Assembly (NCBI GenBank): GCA_964590495.1
Contig: CAZPWQ010000030.1
Location: forward strand, 1-31,361
Reading direction: 5' to 3'
DNA from: CAZPWQ01 sp964590495
GTDB lineage: Bacteria; Bacteroidota; Rhodothermia; Balneolales; Balneolaceae
DNA length: 31,361 nt
Positions 15,870 through 22,659 of this stretch are shown one piece after another. The position numbers and the translations under genes are program-made. Within the stretch, counting starts at the first letter, position 1; each line of letters opens with the position of its first letter. The notes under the pieces are model-generated. The model did no database searches. It was not told the DNA's origin and saw nothing but the letters and a program-made list of their open reading frames with translations.

Positions 15870-17891
15870 ATGCTTCGGGGGATGGAACGAGGTAAAAGGA
15901 GGGGGGAGAAATGCAGATTAAATACAACCATTTTGCTACAACTTGAAAACATATCACTTATTTTTGGCGAGGATATTCTGCTGGATTCTATTGGCGCCAT
16001 TATTAATCCCGGTGAGCGCGTGGGACTGGTAGGGCCCAACGGGGCCGGAAAATCCTCCCTGCTTAAAATTATTGCCGGACAAATGGAACCCGATACAGGT
16101 GAAGTACGGATGTCGAAGGCCGCAACCGTGGGTTATCTGCCCCAGGACGGCGTCGATCCCGATCCCTCCTGTACCGTGCTTGAAGAGGTCAAAAACGCAT
16201 TCAAAGATATCCACGAGCTAAAGGAGAAGGTGGAAGATGCGCAAAACGAGCTCGCAAATATCGATCAGGATTCCCCGAAATACGATCAGGTTATGCAGCG
16301 ATACGGCAGCCTTCAAAGCAAACTGGAACAGTCCGGTGCTTACTCACTGGAAGCGGATATCGAAAAAGTGCTGATGGGTCTGGGTTTTGGAACAGAAGAT
16401 TTCGACCGGCTGACAACGGAATTCAGCGGCGGATGGCTGATGCGGATTGCACTGGCCAAACTGTTGCTTAAGCGTCCGACCTACCTGATGCTTGACGAAC
16501 CGACAAATCACCTGGATATCGAATCGCTTCAGTGGATCGAACAGTTCCTGCTTAATTATGAGGGCGCCGTAATTATCGTTTCGCACGATAAAGCGTTTCT
16601 TAATAAGATAACCACCCGTACCCTTGCTATTGACAGAGGTGATCTCCTGGATTATTCCGGCAACTACTCCTTTTACGAAGAAAAGGACAGAGAGCGACAG
16701 GAACATCTGAGGCAGGCCTACAAAAATCAGCAGCGGGAGATCAGGCAGACGCAGGAATTTATCGATCGTTTTCGCTATAAGGCCAGTAAAGCCAAACAGG
16801 TGCAGAGCCGTATCAAGCAGCTTGAAAAGATGGACAAGATTGAGCTGGATGAACATGAGGAGGAAATTTCATTTGCATTTCCGCCACCTGAACGAAGCGG
16901 TGCAATCGTGATGTCTTTAAAGAATATCCGCAAACAGTTCGACCAGAATGTAGTTTTTGATGATCTCACCTACTCTGTCGACCGCGGTGATAAAATTGCT
17001 GTCGTGGGTCCTAATGGCGCAGGCAAATCGACGATGATCCGGATTATGGCCGGAATTGAATCATTCGACAGCGGTGTACGCGAGCCGGGCTATAACGTAA
17101 CGGCCTCCTATTTTGCTCAGCACCAGGCTGATGAACTGGATTTGAATAAAACTGCATTTGAAATCATGCGGGAAGCCGCGCCGCATGCAACTGAAACACG
17201 ACTGCGCACCATTTTGGGTTGTTTTCTCTTCCAGGGGGATGATGTCTTTAAAAAAGTATCGGTTCTGTCGGGTGGTGAAAAAAGCAGGCTGGCCCTGGCG
17301 CGAATGCTTCTTATGCCTGCGAACTTCCTGATCTTTGACGAGCCGACCAACCATCTCGACATGCAGTCGAAAGATATTCTTCAACAGGCACTGAAACAGT
17401 ATGAAGGCACCTTTATGATCGTATCCCACGACAGGGATTTTTTGGATCCTATCGTAGACAAAGTGCTGGAAGTACGTCCCGACACCGTTAATACTTTTCT
17501 GGGGAATGTATCATATTACCTCGAAAAAGTAAGGGAACGGGAGGAACTGGATGAAGCAGATACATCCGGCAAAGACAGCAACAGTAACAAGTCAAACGGC
17601 CTCTCACGGAAAGAACAACGGCGCATTGAAGCCGAAGAGCGAAAGCGGAAATATAAAAAGCTGAAGCCGCTGAAAAAGGAGATCGATCCTATTGAAAAGA
17701 AAATTGCCGAAATGGAATCCCGCAAAGCTGAAATCGAGGATCTGATGGCAGAGCCGGATTTTTATGATGACCCTGAGCAGGTTAAGGAATATACTATGGA
17801 ATATGATAAGCTGAAGGCCGGACTGGTGGAAGTATACTCCGAATGGGAAGAGCTGGCGATGCAGATCAGCGAAATTGAGGATCGGTATTAG
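15870..17891 (+). CDS. ABC-F family ATP-binding protein (translation-associated)
   Basis: Two ABC ATPase domains without membrane segments. NBD1 has Walker A GPNGAGKS at 55-62, signature FSGGW at 185-189 and Walker B LMLDEPTNHLD at 207-217. NBD2 has Walker A GPNGAGKST at 380-388, LSGGE at 466-470 and LIFDEPTNHLD at 487-497. The linker between them (about 270-330) is charged and helical, as expected for the ABC-F interaction motif that enters the ribosomal E site. The C-terminal 570-673 is lysine/glutamate-rich coiled coil as in Uup/YdiF types. ABC-F proteins act on ribosomes; housekeeping and antibiotic-protecting members look alike, so resistance is not implied. The start is uncertain: homology begins at LLQLENIS (residues 22-29), so TTG 15933 or a nearby non-AUG codon may be the true start; the 21 residues before it look non-homologous. 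Confidence 0.93.
   Translation: MLRGMERGKRRGEKCRLNTTILLQLENISLIFGEDILLDSIGAIINPGERVGLVGPNGAGKSSLLKIIAGQMEPDTGEVRMSKAATVGYLPQDGVDPDPSCTVLEEVKNAFKDIHELKEKVEDAQNELANIDQDSPKYDQVMQRYGSLQSKLEQSGAYSLEADIEKVLMGLGFGTEDFDRLTTEFSGGWLMRIALAKLLLKRPTYLMLDEPTNHLDIESLQWIEQFLLNYEGAVIIVSHDKAFLNKITTRTLAIDRGDLLDYSGNYSFYEEKDRERQEHLRQAYKNQQREIRQTQEFIDRFRYKASKAKQVQSRIKQLEKMDKIELDEHEEEISFAFPPPERSGAIVMSLKNIRKQFDQNVVFDDLTYSVDRGDKIAVVGPNGAGKSTMIRIMAGIESFDSGVREPGYNVTASYFAQHQADELDLNKTAFEIMREAAPHATETRLRTILGCFLFQGDDVFKKVSVLSGGEKSRLALARMLLMPANFLIFDEPTNHLDMQSKDILQQALKQYEGTFMIVSHDRDFLDPIVDKVLEVRPDTVNTFLGNVSYYLEKVREREELDEADTSGKDSNSNKSNGLSRKEQRRIEAEERKRKYKKLKPLKKEIDPIEKKIAEMESRKAEIEDLMAEPDFYDDPEQVKEYTMEYDKLKAGLVEVYSEWEELAMQISEIEDRY
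15911..15946 (+). CDS. Possible 11-codon leader ORF overlapping the ABC-F start
   Basis: The ATG at 15911 sits 8 nt after an ideal Shine-Dalgarno sequence (AAAGGAGG, 15895-15902) and encodes MQIKYNHFATT before TGA. It is out of frame with the ABC-F protein and overlaps the candidate TTG start at 15933. It could be a regulatory leader peptide, or it may mark a sequence indel near the real start. Confidence 0.3.
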   Translation: MQIKYNHFATT

Positions 17892-17899
17892 CCTTTATC

Positions 17900-17932
17900 A
17901 GATCCGCAAAGTCTCGCAGACTTTGCGGATCT
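17900..17932. terminator. Perfect 15-bp hairpin between convergent genes
   Basis: 17900-17914 pairs exactly with 17918-17932 (agatccgcaaagtct and its complement) around the loop cgc. It lies 8 bp after the ABC-F stop and 18 bp before the VOC gene's stop on the other strand, so it could serve as a bidirectional terminator. There is no long T run after it. It may also be a dispersed palindromic repeat. Confidence 0.65.
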
Positions 17933-17950
17933 CTGTCTTAGTGGTAATAT

Positions 17951-18379
17951 TTACGTTGCAAAAATGTGCTCTTTATTGCGGAAGGCCTTGAATTCGAGAG
18001 CATTGCCGCTCGGGTCTTTAAAGAACATGGTTGCCTGTTCTCCGGGTTTTCCTTCAAAACGAACGTACGGTTCTATAATGAAATTAATATTTTTCTCCTG
18101 AAGGCGTTCGGCCAGCTCTTGCCACTCATCCCATTCCAGGATCAGTCCGAAATGTTTTGCCGGAACTTGATGTCCGTCAACTTCATTCATACTTGATTTT
18201 CCCGCCTCATCAGGACTCAGATGGGCCACTACCTGGTGCCCCCAGAAATTGAAATCGATCCATTTTTTTGAGCTCCGGCCGGTTTCACATCCCAATATGT
18301 CACGATAGAAAGTAAGTGTTTGATCCAGGTCGGATACCGGAAATGCCAAATGAAAAAGAGGTTTTTGTTCGTCTGCCAT
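17951..18379 (-). CDS. VOC-family (glyoxalase/extradiol dioxygenase-like) protein
   Basis: 142 residues from the ATG at 18379; a TTG three codons upstream (18388) is the alternative. Two beta-alpha-beta-beta-beta half-modules are visible. The first starts FHLAFPVSDLDQTLTFYRDILG and the second KHFGLILEWDEWQELAERL. The closing motif FKDPSGNALEFKAF carries the usual Glu ligand. His10 and the His of KHFGL fit a VOC metal site. The family covers dioxygenases, glyoxalases, epimerases and antibiotic-binding proteins, so the substrate cannot be named. It is convergent with the ABC-F gene and divergent from sodC. Confidence 0.88.
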   Translation of the reverse strand: MADEQKPLFHLAFPVSDLDQTLTFYRDILGCETGRSSKKWIDFNFWGHQVVAHLSPDEAGKSSMNEVDGHQVPAKHFGLILEWDEWQELAERLQEKNINFIIEPYVRFEGKPGEQATMFFKDPSGNALEFKAFRNKEHIFAT

Positions 18380-18534
18380 AGATATCAATTTTTAGTTCAA
18401 ATTTTTGTTGGCTGGATCAATTCCTTTGAAGCTGAACCTCATGGTTAAAATATAAGAAATTTATTGAATGTCAGTGGCCTGTTGGCTGTTATCATACTTA
18501 ACTTAAAATATTAATCAAATTATAAAAACGGACT

Positions 18535-19104
18535 ATGTGGAAATTATTTAAACGGTATTTTATAGGTGTGGCGGCAATCTTTTTAGTTGCCGGTTGTACT
18601 GCAGAACAGCCCGGGCAACAACAGCAGCAGGAAGTTGAAGAAACCAATTTTAGAAATGCTGTAGCTGTTGTCAATCCGACCGAAGGTAATGAAGTTACCG
18701 GTACGATTACCTTTGAACAGTCTGATGATGGAGTACGGGTGCAGGCGACACTTGAAGGACTGGAAGAGGGAGAACATGGTTTTCACATCCACCAGTACGG
18801 TGACTGTACCGCCGATGACGGTACTTCGGCAGGCGGTCATTATAATCCGACCGGAGAACCGCATGGAGCCCCTGATGATGAAGAACGCCATATGGGCGAC
18901 ATGGGCAATATTACAGCAGATGCAGATGGTAATGCAACTATTGATTATGTGGATTCCAGGATCGTACTGAATGGACCCAATAGTATAATGGGCCGCGGTA
19001 TTGTAATTCACGGCGGACAAGATGATTTGACATCACAACCATCAGGTGATGCCGGCCCCCGTCTCGGCTGTGGTGTTATCGGCGTTGCCAACACCGAAAT
19101 GTAA
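18535..19104 (+). CDS. sodC: Cu/Zn superoxide dismutase, lipoprotein
   Basis: 189 residues with a lipobox (LVAGC, Cys21) and a short Gln-rich linker, giving a membrane-anchored extracytoplasmic enzyme. Ligands are all present: copper His84 and His86 (GFHIHQYG), bridging His102 (GGHYNP), zinc His110, His119 and Asp122, copper His159 (VIHGG). The disulfide pair is Cys91-Cys179 (GDC, LGCGVIG), and the electrostatic-loop Arg is in GPRLGCG. It converts superoxide to peroxide and oxygen. It is followed by a strong terminator and is probably monocistronic. Confidence 0.96.
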   Translation: MWKLFKRYFIGVAAIFLVAGCTAEQPGQQQQQEVEETNFRNAVAVVNPTEGNEVTGTITFEQSDDGVRVQATLEGLEEGEHGFHIHQYGDCTADDGTSAGGHYNPTGEPHGAPDDEERHMGDMGNITADADGNATIDYVDSRIVLNGPNSIMGRGIVIHGGQDDLTSQPSGDAGPRLGCGVIGVANTEM

Positions 19105-19127
19105 CCGGTTATCAAGCATAAAAAGTA

Positions 19128-19158
19128 AAAGCCCCGTTCAATAATCGAACGGGGCTTT
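19128..19158. terminator. Intrinsic terminator between sodC and glyS
   Basis: The stem gccccgttc (19131-19139) pairs with gaacggggc (19147-19155) around a 7-nt loop, flanked by AAA and TTT that extend it to 12 bp. The A/T flanks make it usable from both strands. It lies 24 bp after the sodC stop. Confidence 0.85.
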
Positions 19159-19175
19159 ATATTTTGAACAGAATC

Positions 19176-19214
19176 GTTTCTCACATCTGTTTCAATCCGT
19201 GTAAATCCGCGGCT
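19176..19214 (-). repeat. Dispersed GCRGAT-type intergenic repeat, copy 3
   Basis: Read on the minus strand this contains gcggat, then cggattga, then cagat, the same order of units as at 6424-6466 and 27605-27639. It lies between the convergent sodC and glyS genes. Confidence 0.55.
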
Positions 19215-19230
19215 CAAAAATTTTCTCTGT

Positions 19231-20703
19231 CTATTCCGGTTTCCATTCCTTCATCTTATCACGAATAACTTCTGAAAGGCGACTGACCGCTACCCGGTCC
19301 TGCGCCATATCGTCGCGGTAGCGAATAGTAACTGTATCTTCGCCTTCCGACTCGACCCCATCAAAATCAACAGTAACACAGAACGGCGTGCCCGCTTCAT
19401 CCTGGCGGCGATAGCGTTTACCAATCGAACCCGACTCATCATACAGTACCTTGAATTCATCGCGCAGATCCTTTTCAATCTTATGCGCCAGGTCCTGCAG
19501 CTTATCTTTTTTAATAAGCGGAAAAATGCCCACTTTGGTCGGTGCTATTTTCGGATTCAGTTTCAATACTGTCCGTGTATCGCCATCCACCTCTTCTTCG
19601 CGATAGGCGTCGCAAAGAACCATCATTACCGTCCGATCCAGGCCTACAGACGTTTCGATTACATAGGGTGTATAACGTTTTTGTTCAGCCTGGTCATAAT
19701 ACTCCAGTTTTTTTCCGGAGTACTCCTGGTGTTGCGTAAGGTCAAAATCCGTTCGGTTGTGGATACCTTCCACCTCCTGCCAGCCGATCGGATATTCATA
19801 TTGGATGTCAGCGGCGGCGGCGGCATAGTGAGCCAGCTTGTCTTCGGGATGAGGTTCCGTGCGAAGCTTTGATTCACGGATTCCCAGTTTTTTATGCCAT
19901 TCCAGTCTCTTATTCAACCACTTGTCATACTCCCCGGCATCCGTTCCCGGTTCCACGAAATACTGCATCTCCATCTGTTCGAATTCGCGCATCCGGAACA
20001 CAAACTGACGTGCTACCACCTCATTTCGAAAAGCTTTACCGATTTGTGCAATGCCAAAAGGAATCTGCTGACGCGCCGTATCCATTACATTTTTGAAATT
20101 CACAAATATGCCCTGGGCTGTTTCGGGCCGCAAATATACCGTATCGTCATCTTCTCCGCCCGACGATGTAGCTCCAAATTGGGTCTTGAACATCAGGTTA
20201 AACTGGCGGACGGCCGTCCATTCAAAGGCACCCGATTCAGGTGCCCGAATTTCGTTTTCGATGATAATATCATGCAAATCTTCACAGATACCATTGCGTG
20301 ATCCGGCGGTATCCAGCCGTTCCTTGATGACATCGGCTTCTTCCTCTTTTCCCTTCCCTCTCAGTTTGGCAATATGTCCTTCGATAAGCATATCAGCACG
20401 GTAACGCTTCTTAGATTGCTTATCATCAATCATCGGATCATTAAATCCGCCAACGTGCCCACTGGCTTCCCAAACTTTGGGTTGCATGAAAATCGCAGCG
20501 TCAATTCCCACAATATTGTCGTGGCGCTGAGTCATCTCTTTCCACCAGAAGTCGCAAATATTCCGTTTAAGCTCTACTCCAAGGGGACCGTAATCATAAA
20601 CGGCGCCGAGTCCGCCGTAAATTTCTGACGATTGAAAAATAAGTCCCCGCGCTTTAGCAAGTGAAACAAGTGTATCCAGGTTATCTAGTTCTTTTACTGA
20701 CAT
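19231..20703 (-). CDS. glyS: Glycyl-tRNA synthetase, alpha2 (eukaryote/archaea-like) type
   Basis: 490 residues of a class II synthetase in one chain, the homodimeric type, not the split GlyQ/GlyS type. Landmarks are GLIFQSSEIYGGLGAVYDYGP at 20-40, LRPETAQGIF at 191-200, motif 2 FRNEV at 225-229 with RMREFEQME at 237-245, and motif 3 GLDRT at 354-358. The anticodon-binding domain spans about 385-485 (KVGIFPLIKKDKLQDLA). It charges tRNA-Gly in the cytoplasm and is essential. Length matches the family. It is divergent from asd across a 153-bp gap with a -7-like box facing each way. Confidence 0.97.
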   Translation of the reverse strand: MSVKELDNLDTLVSLAKARGLIFQSSEIYGGLGAVYDYGPLGVELKRNICDFWWKEMTQRHDNIVGIDAAIFMQPKVWEASGHVGGFNDPMIDDKQSKKRYRADMLIEGHIAKLRGKGKEEEADVIKERLDTAGSRNGICEDLHDIIIENEIRAPESGAFEWTAVRQFNLMFKTQFGATSSGGEDDDTVYLRPETAQGIFVNFKNVMDTARQQIPFGIAQIGKAFRNEVVARQFVFRMREFEQMEMQYFVEPGTDAGEYDKWLNKRLEWHKKLGIRESKLRTEPHPEDKLAHYAAAAADIQYEYPIGWQEVEGIHNRTDFDLTQHQEYSGKKLEYYDQAEQKRYTPYVIETSVGLDRTVMMVLCDAYREEEVDGDTRTVLKLNPKIAPTKVGIFPLIKKDKLQDLAHKIEKDLRDEFKVLYDESGSIGKRYRRQDEAGTPFCVTVDFDGVESEGEDTVTIRYRDDMAQDRVAVSRLSEVIRDKMKEWKPE

Positions 20704-20749
20704 GAAAAATAGTCTGAAATATTTTTTAAGAATTAAAGTTTAACCAACC

Positions 20750-20757
20750 CAAAGATA
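20750..20757 (-). promoter_or_regulatory. Bacteroidetes-type -7 box (TATCTTTG) for glyS
   Basis: On the minus strand TATCTTTG matches TAnnTTTG, 47 bp before the glyS start. The -33 position is AT-rich without a clear TTG. Confidence 0.4.
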
Positions 20758-20794
20758 GAAAAAAAGTGGCTTTAATTAATTATGGTTTTATGAT

Positions 20795-20802
20795 TATCTT
20801 TG
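20795..20802 (+). promoter_or_regulatory. Bacteroidetes-type -7 box (TATCTTTG) for asd
   Basis: TATCTTTG matches TAnnTTTG and has TTTA 20 bp upstream, near the expected -33 TTTG. The predicted leader to the asd ATG is about 48 nt. The same octamer faces glyS 38 bp away on the other strand. Confidence 0.45.
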
Positions 20803-20856
20803 GCCTGTTTTAGTTGAAACAACAATTGACAAACCATTTAAAATCTTACTCTAAAA

Positions 20857-21915
20857 ATGAAATCATTCCAAATCGGCGTCTTAGGTGCAACGGGAGCTGT
20901 GGGACAAAAGTTCATTCGACTGCTTGACAATCATCCCTGGTTTAAAATTAAAGCTCTCGGCGCTTCCGAGCGTTCTGCGGGTAAGACATATGCCGAAGCT
21001 GTCCACTGGATTGAAAAAATTGAGATACCCGATCAGGTTAAAGGCCTAAATGTAACAGAATGTGATCCAAAAACATTTGAAGGAGTTGACTTTGTATTCT
21101 CCGGACTTGATTCTTCTGTAGCCACTGAGATTGAAAAGAATTTTGCCGAAGCAGGTATTCCGGTTATTTCAAATGCCAAAAATTACCGCATGCACGATCA
21201 GGTGCCCTTACTGATCCCTGAAGTCAATCCCGATCATACGGAACTGATCAAAAAACAGCAATTCACCGATGACGGAAGCGGATGGATTATTACCAATCCA
21301 AACTGTGTTTCCATACCTCTTGCCATGTCATTGAGACCTTTATATGATTCTTTCGGTATCGATTCTCTCGTAGTCACTTCCATGCAGTCGGTTTCGGGTG
21401 CAGGATATCCCGGCGTGCCGAGTATGGATATTCTCACCAACGTTGTTCCGTATATAGGCGGTGAGGAAGACAAAGTTCAAACCGAATCAAAGAAACTGCT
21501 GGGACAATTGGCCAGCGACAACATTACATTTGCCGAAATGGATATTCAGGCTACCGCCGTTCGTGTACCTACCATTGACGGACATTTGTTGAGTGTTTCT
21601 GTCAAACTTAAAAATCCTCCGTCTGACATCCGGCAGGTTCAGGAAGCATTCAGAAACTGGGAAAACCCGGTAGCGGAGTATGATCTGCCTTCTTCGCCCG
21701 ATAATCCCATTCGACTTTATGATGAAGATCGATATCCACAGCCGCGCCTGCATGCAGACCGCGAAAATGGGATGCAGACAGCCATAGGACGTCTCCGCAA
21801 AGGAACTGTCATGGACCTCGGTTACGTAACAATGGCTCACAATACCATACGAGGGGCGGCCGGCGGGGCAGTACTTAATGCGGAATTACTGGTTGCTAAA
21901 GGGCATCTTTCTTAA
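20857..21915 (+). CDS. asd: Aspartate-semialdehyde dehydrogenase (archaeal/fungal-like type)
   Basis: 352 residues. The N-terminal Rossmann fold opens GVLGATGAVGQKFIRLL (8-22). The catalytic Cys150 is in TNPNCVSIPLA and the base His243 in PTIDGHLLSV. The overall pattern follows the archaeal/fungal branch more than the E. coli one, in that the short NPNC region is followed directly by LAMSLRPL. It makes aspartate semialdehyde from aspartyl phosphate using NADPH, the branch point to lysine/diaminopimelate, threonine and methionine. It appears to be a single-gene unit. Confidence 0.95.
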   Translation: MKSFQIGVLGATGAVGQKFIRLLDNHPWFKIKALGASERSAGKTYAEAVHWIEKIEIPDQVKGLNVTECDPKTFEGVDFVFSGLDSSVATEIEKNFAEAGIPVISNAKNYRMHDQVPLLIPEVNPDHTELIKKQQFTDDGSGWIITNPNCVSIPLAMSLRPLYDSFGIDSLVVTSMQSVSGAGYPGVPSMDILTNVVPYIGGEEDKVQTESKKLLGQLASDNITFAEMDIQATAVRVPTIDGHLLSVSVKLKNPPSDIRQVQEAFRNWENPVAEYDLPSSPDNPIRLYDEDRYPQPRLHADRENGMQTAIGRLRKGTVMDLGYVTMAHNTIRGAAGGAVLNAELLVAKGHLS

Positions 21916-21970
21916 AATTCCTCGCTAAAATAGATACTATAGGCAGAACTGTCAAAAGGCGCCCATATAT

Positions 21971-22027
21971 AATGCGTGATGCGTAACGGGCATTATTCTA
22001 CGCATTACGAGTTACGCATTACGAATT
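21971..22027. repeat. Palindromic TACGCATTACG-type repeat between asd and the next gene
   Basis: aatgcgtgatgcgtaac (21971-21987) is the inverted copy of gttacgcattacgaatt (22011-22027), 15 of 17 positions pairing. Within it acgcattacgagtt (22000-22013) is followed directly by acgcattacgaatt (22014-22027), a 14-bp tandem direct repeat with one change. It lies between convergent genes and could act as a terminator or be a dispersed repeat. Confidence 0.65.
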
Positions 22028-22059
22028 AGATTAATCCTGTCTCAATATATATTCACAGC

Positions 22060-22449
22060 CTATTCCATATCATCCATCTCATTCAGACGGTACTCAGAAA
22101 TTGCCAGTTGTATATTGGAAGCCAGTCGCGCCGCTTTTTTACGATCGCTACGTTTTATCTTTAATTCGCAGCGGGCTTGTTCCGTACCGGGAATATCCTG
22201 AAGGGACTTCAGCGACTTTGCCTCAATAACAATCTTTGCCGAAAAAATATTTTTAGTAAACTCCACATTCAGCAGATCTGAAATTGATATCGAGGCCTCT
22301 TCCACTTCTGATTTAAACAGTCCTATAACAGCATCTTCAGTCTGGAACTCCAATACCAGCCTGTTTTGATTCCAGCTCATCAATCCGCTGGCTTTTTGCA
22401 GGCCATGATTGATATTGGTGATCTCAAAAGGGATTGTCAAATTATTCAC
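22060..22449 (-). CDS. Hypothetical protein, possibly PH-like beta fold
   Basis: I do not recognise this protein. From the GTG at 22449 it has 129 residues, with AAAGGA about 11 nt upstream. The frame stays open to a GTG at 22563 (167 residues), but those extra residues come from AT-rich, promoter-like DNA. There is no signal peptide. The sequence alternates short strand-like segments (IPFEITNINHGLQKASGLMS, LVLEFQTEDAVIGLF, KIVIEAKSLKSL, CELKIKRSD) and ends in a helix (RKKAARLASNIQLAISEYRL). That order recalls PH/GRAM-like domains, but this is a guess from pattern. It is convergent with asd and divergent from the LTD gene. Confidence 0.6.
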   Translation of the reverse strand: MNNLTIPFEITNINHGLQKASGLMSWNQNRLVLEFQTEDAVIGLFKSEVEEASISISDLLNVEFTKNIFSAKIVIEAKSLKSLQDIPGTEQARCELKIKRSDRKKAARLASNIQLAISEYRLNEMDDME

Positions 22450-22601
22450 TACAGTTCGGTTCCTTTCGGTTAATGCTATAAACAATGAAGTAAAAAAGGG
22501 GATGTTTTCAAATTTTTTTAAAAAAAATGTAAGGATTCCGTCTTGAAAGATACTTACTAACACAAGCCGTTAAAAAAAGAAGAACAAATCACTGTCCTTC
22601 C

Positions 22602-22637
22602 GGATGAATCAGTTGAGAGCTGGTTCATCCCCTTTTT
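22602..22637 (+). terminator. Terminator-like hairpin just before the LTD protein start
   Basis: ggatgaa (22602-22608) pairs with ttcatcc (22624-22630), extended inward by CAG/CTG after one mismatch. The stem is followed by cctttttaaa. It ends 22 nt before the ATG at 22660, so it may be a leader attenuator, or it may be fortuitous. Confidence 0.4.
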
Positions 22638-22659
22638 AAATTACCGGATTATTGAAACA

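Noticed and set aside
15870..17891. ABC-F gene as an antibiotic resistance determinant
   Set aside because: Housekeeping ABC-F proteins share all visible motifs, and the Uup/YdiF-like C-terminal coiled coil gives no reason to infer resistance.
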